From assembly GCA_014859615.1 (NCBI GenBank), contig JACUTX010000010.1, positions 1 through 25,174 of the forward strand: a DNA stretch of 25,174 bases. Direction: 5' to 3'. Position numbers and translations under genes: made by a program. A model generated the notes under the pieces. The model was not told the DNA's origin and searched no databases. It saw only the letters and a program-made list of their open reading frames with translations. This stretch comes from Desulfuromonadales bacterium (GTDB lineage: Bacteria; Desulfobacterota; Desulfuromonadia; Desulfuromonadales; UBA2294). Numbering within the stretch: position 1 is the first letter of the stretch; the number at the start of each line of letters is the position of its first letter. Below are positions 24,598 through 25,174 of this stretch, piece after piece.

Positions 24598-25071
24598 CTA
24601 CCAGGTCTGATAAGAGGTTCCATCCAATGCTGTATCGTCACTTCTGGAGTAGACATCATAGACGTCATCCCCCCCCCAGCTCATAGAGTCAGGGGGATCT
24701 GTATAAGATCTCAACCCCCACCCTTCATCGTACTTATCAAAAGGATCTTTCGGAATTCTGCGCAGATATTTTCTCGGAACCGGATAAAGATCCCCCCAAT
24801 CCTTCCCCTCAACAAGATCTTCGAGCTCCTCAGGGTAACCGGAATCATCGATAGAGACGATGATTTTATTATTCACCTTGGCTTTTTCAAAATCTTCGTG
24901 ATAGAGATCGATTGCACTTCGAATCTCGCGCAAGGCGCGCTGCAGTTCGATCTCCTTGGTCCGCTTAACCGTCACTTCAGACATTGGTAAAATCGCGGCG
25001 GCCAGAATCGCCATAATAATCATGGCGATCAAAATCTCTAAAAATGTCAGACCTTTTTCAGACAAAAGCAT
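24598..25071 (-). CDS. Type II secretion/type IV pilus-like pseudopilin (upstream copy)
   Basis: The 157-residue protein has a six-residue leader ending MLLSEKG and a prepilin cleavage site G-LTFLEIL, with glutamate at mature position 5. A hydrophobic helix (about 8-30) and a globular domain follow. Its end (RRIPKDPFDKYDEGWGLRSY, DDVYDVYSRSDDTALDGTSYQTW taken in parts) parallels its neighbour, so the two probably arose by tandem duplication. A middle insertion (about 67-90, rich in acidic residues) makes it longer. It begins 2 bases after the stop of the partial gene before it, which suggests one transcript running into ftsE. Confidence 0.87.
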   Translation of the reverse strand: MLLSEKGLTFLEILIAMIIMAILAAAILPMSEVTVKRTKEIELQRALREIRSAIDLYHEDFEKAKVNNKIIVSIDDSGYPEELEDLVEGKDWGDLYPVPRKYLRRIPKDPFDKYDEGWGLRSYTDPPDSMSWGGDDVYDVYSRSDDTALDGTSYQTW

Positions 25072-25073
25072 AT

Positions 25074-25174
25074 TTACTGAATCTCAAGCTGAAAAGGTTC
25101 GACCTCGATCTTCAAACGCTCACCGGCAGAAGAACGGAAGTTGGCCCGATTTGGCCTGATAACCGCGGTTCCGG
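25074..25174 (-). CDS. 3' end of an unidentified gene, cut by the window edge
   Basis: The minus strand is open from the window edge to a TAA at 25074-25076 and encodes about 33 residues: GTAVIRPNRANF, then RSSAGERLKIEVEPFQLEIQ. The stop lies 2 bases before the pseudopilin ATG, so it is almost certainly the preceding gene of the same operon. The fragment is too short to name. In related genomes a secretion-system or cohesin-type surface protein could be expected next to pseudopilins, but that is only a guess. Confidence 0.6.
   Translation of the reverse strand, partial: GTAVIRPNRANFRSSAGERLKIEVEPFQLEIQ

Overview
The window looks like chromosomal DNA of a Desulfuromonadales-type anaerobe (Desulfuromonas/Pelobacter/Geobacter relatives). 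This is inferred from gene content and order, not from a marker gene: a three-gene type B succinate dehydrogenase/fumarate reductase (cytochrome b, flavoprotein, Fe-S), an ftsE-ftsX-envC-ctpA-yibQ-like run preceded by pseudopilin genes, and an xseA/xseB/ispA/dxs cluster. Most genes are housekeeping and lie on the minus strand. I see no tRNA, rRNA, insertion sequence or CRISPR array.

Layout, left to right. (1) 1-1582, plus strand: the remains of a membrane sensor diguanylate cyclase (HAMP-GAF-GGDEF). It is split by a frameshift near 960-968 and perhaps a second one at the window edge. (2) 1627-5935, minus: leuB, truA, rplM-rpsI and argC. Promoters are visible before rplM and leuB, and a terminator lies between rpsI and argC. 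(3) 5936-6895, minus: a solitary Cas6-like RAMP protein with no other cas gene and no array. (4) 6959-10291, minus: sdhC-sdhA-sdhB, ending in a strong terminator whose U-tract abuts the ATG of the Cas6-like gene. (5) 10292-10961: a 670-bp AT-rich divergent intergenic region with promoter candidates and a long inverted repeat. (6) tgt on the plus strand. (7) 12234-17379, minus: xseA, a catalytic-type M23 peptidase, xseB, ispA and dxs. These are tightly packed or overlapping and read as one operon. (8) 17470-18882, plus: a ParA-type ATPase fused to a C-terminal region I do not recognise, divergent from xseA across a palindromic promoter. (9) 18903-25174, minus: the 3' end of an unidentified gene, two pseudopilins, ftsE, ftsX, an EnvC-like LytM protein without the usual zinc ligands, a C-terminal processing protease and a YibQ-like divergent polysaccharide deacetylase.

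How the genes fit together. The ispA-dxs pair makes isoprenoid precursors and prenyl diphosphate and shares an operon with both exonuclease VII subunits. FtsE, FtsX and the EnvC-like protein form the expected divisome module that gates peptidoglycan amidases, followed by envelope proteases. The sdhCAB complex interconverts succinate and fumarate with the quinone pool. The less ordinary items are the orphan Cas6-like gene and its odd start, the ParA fusion protein, the structured region before tgt, two palindromes centred on promoters, and the broken diguanylate cyclase.
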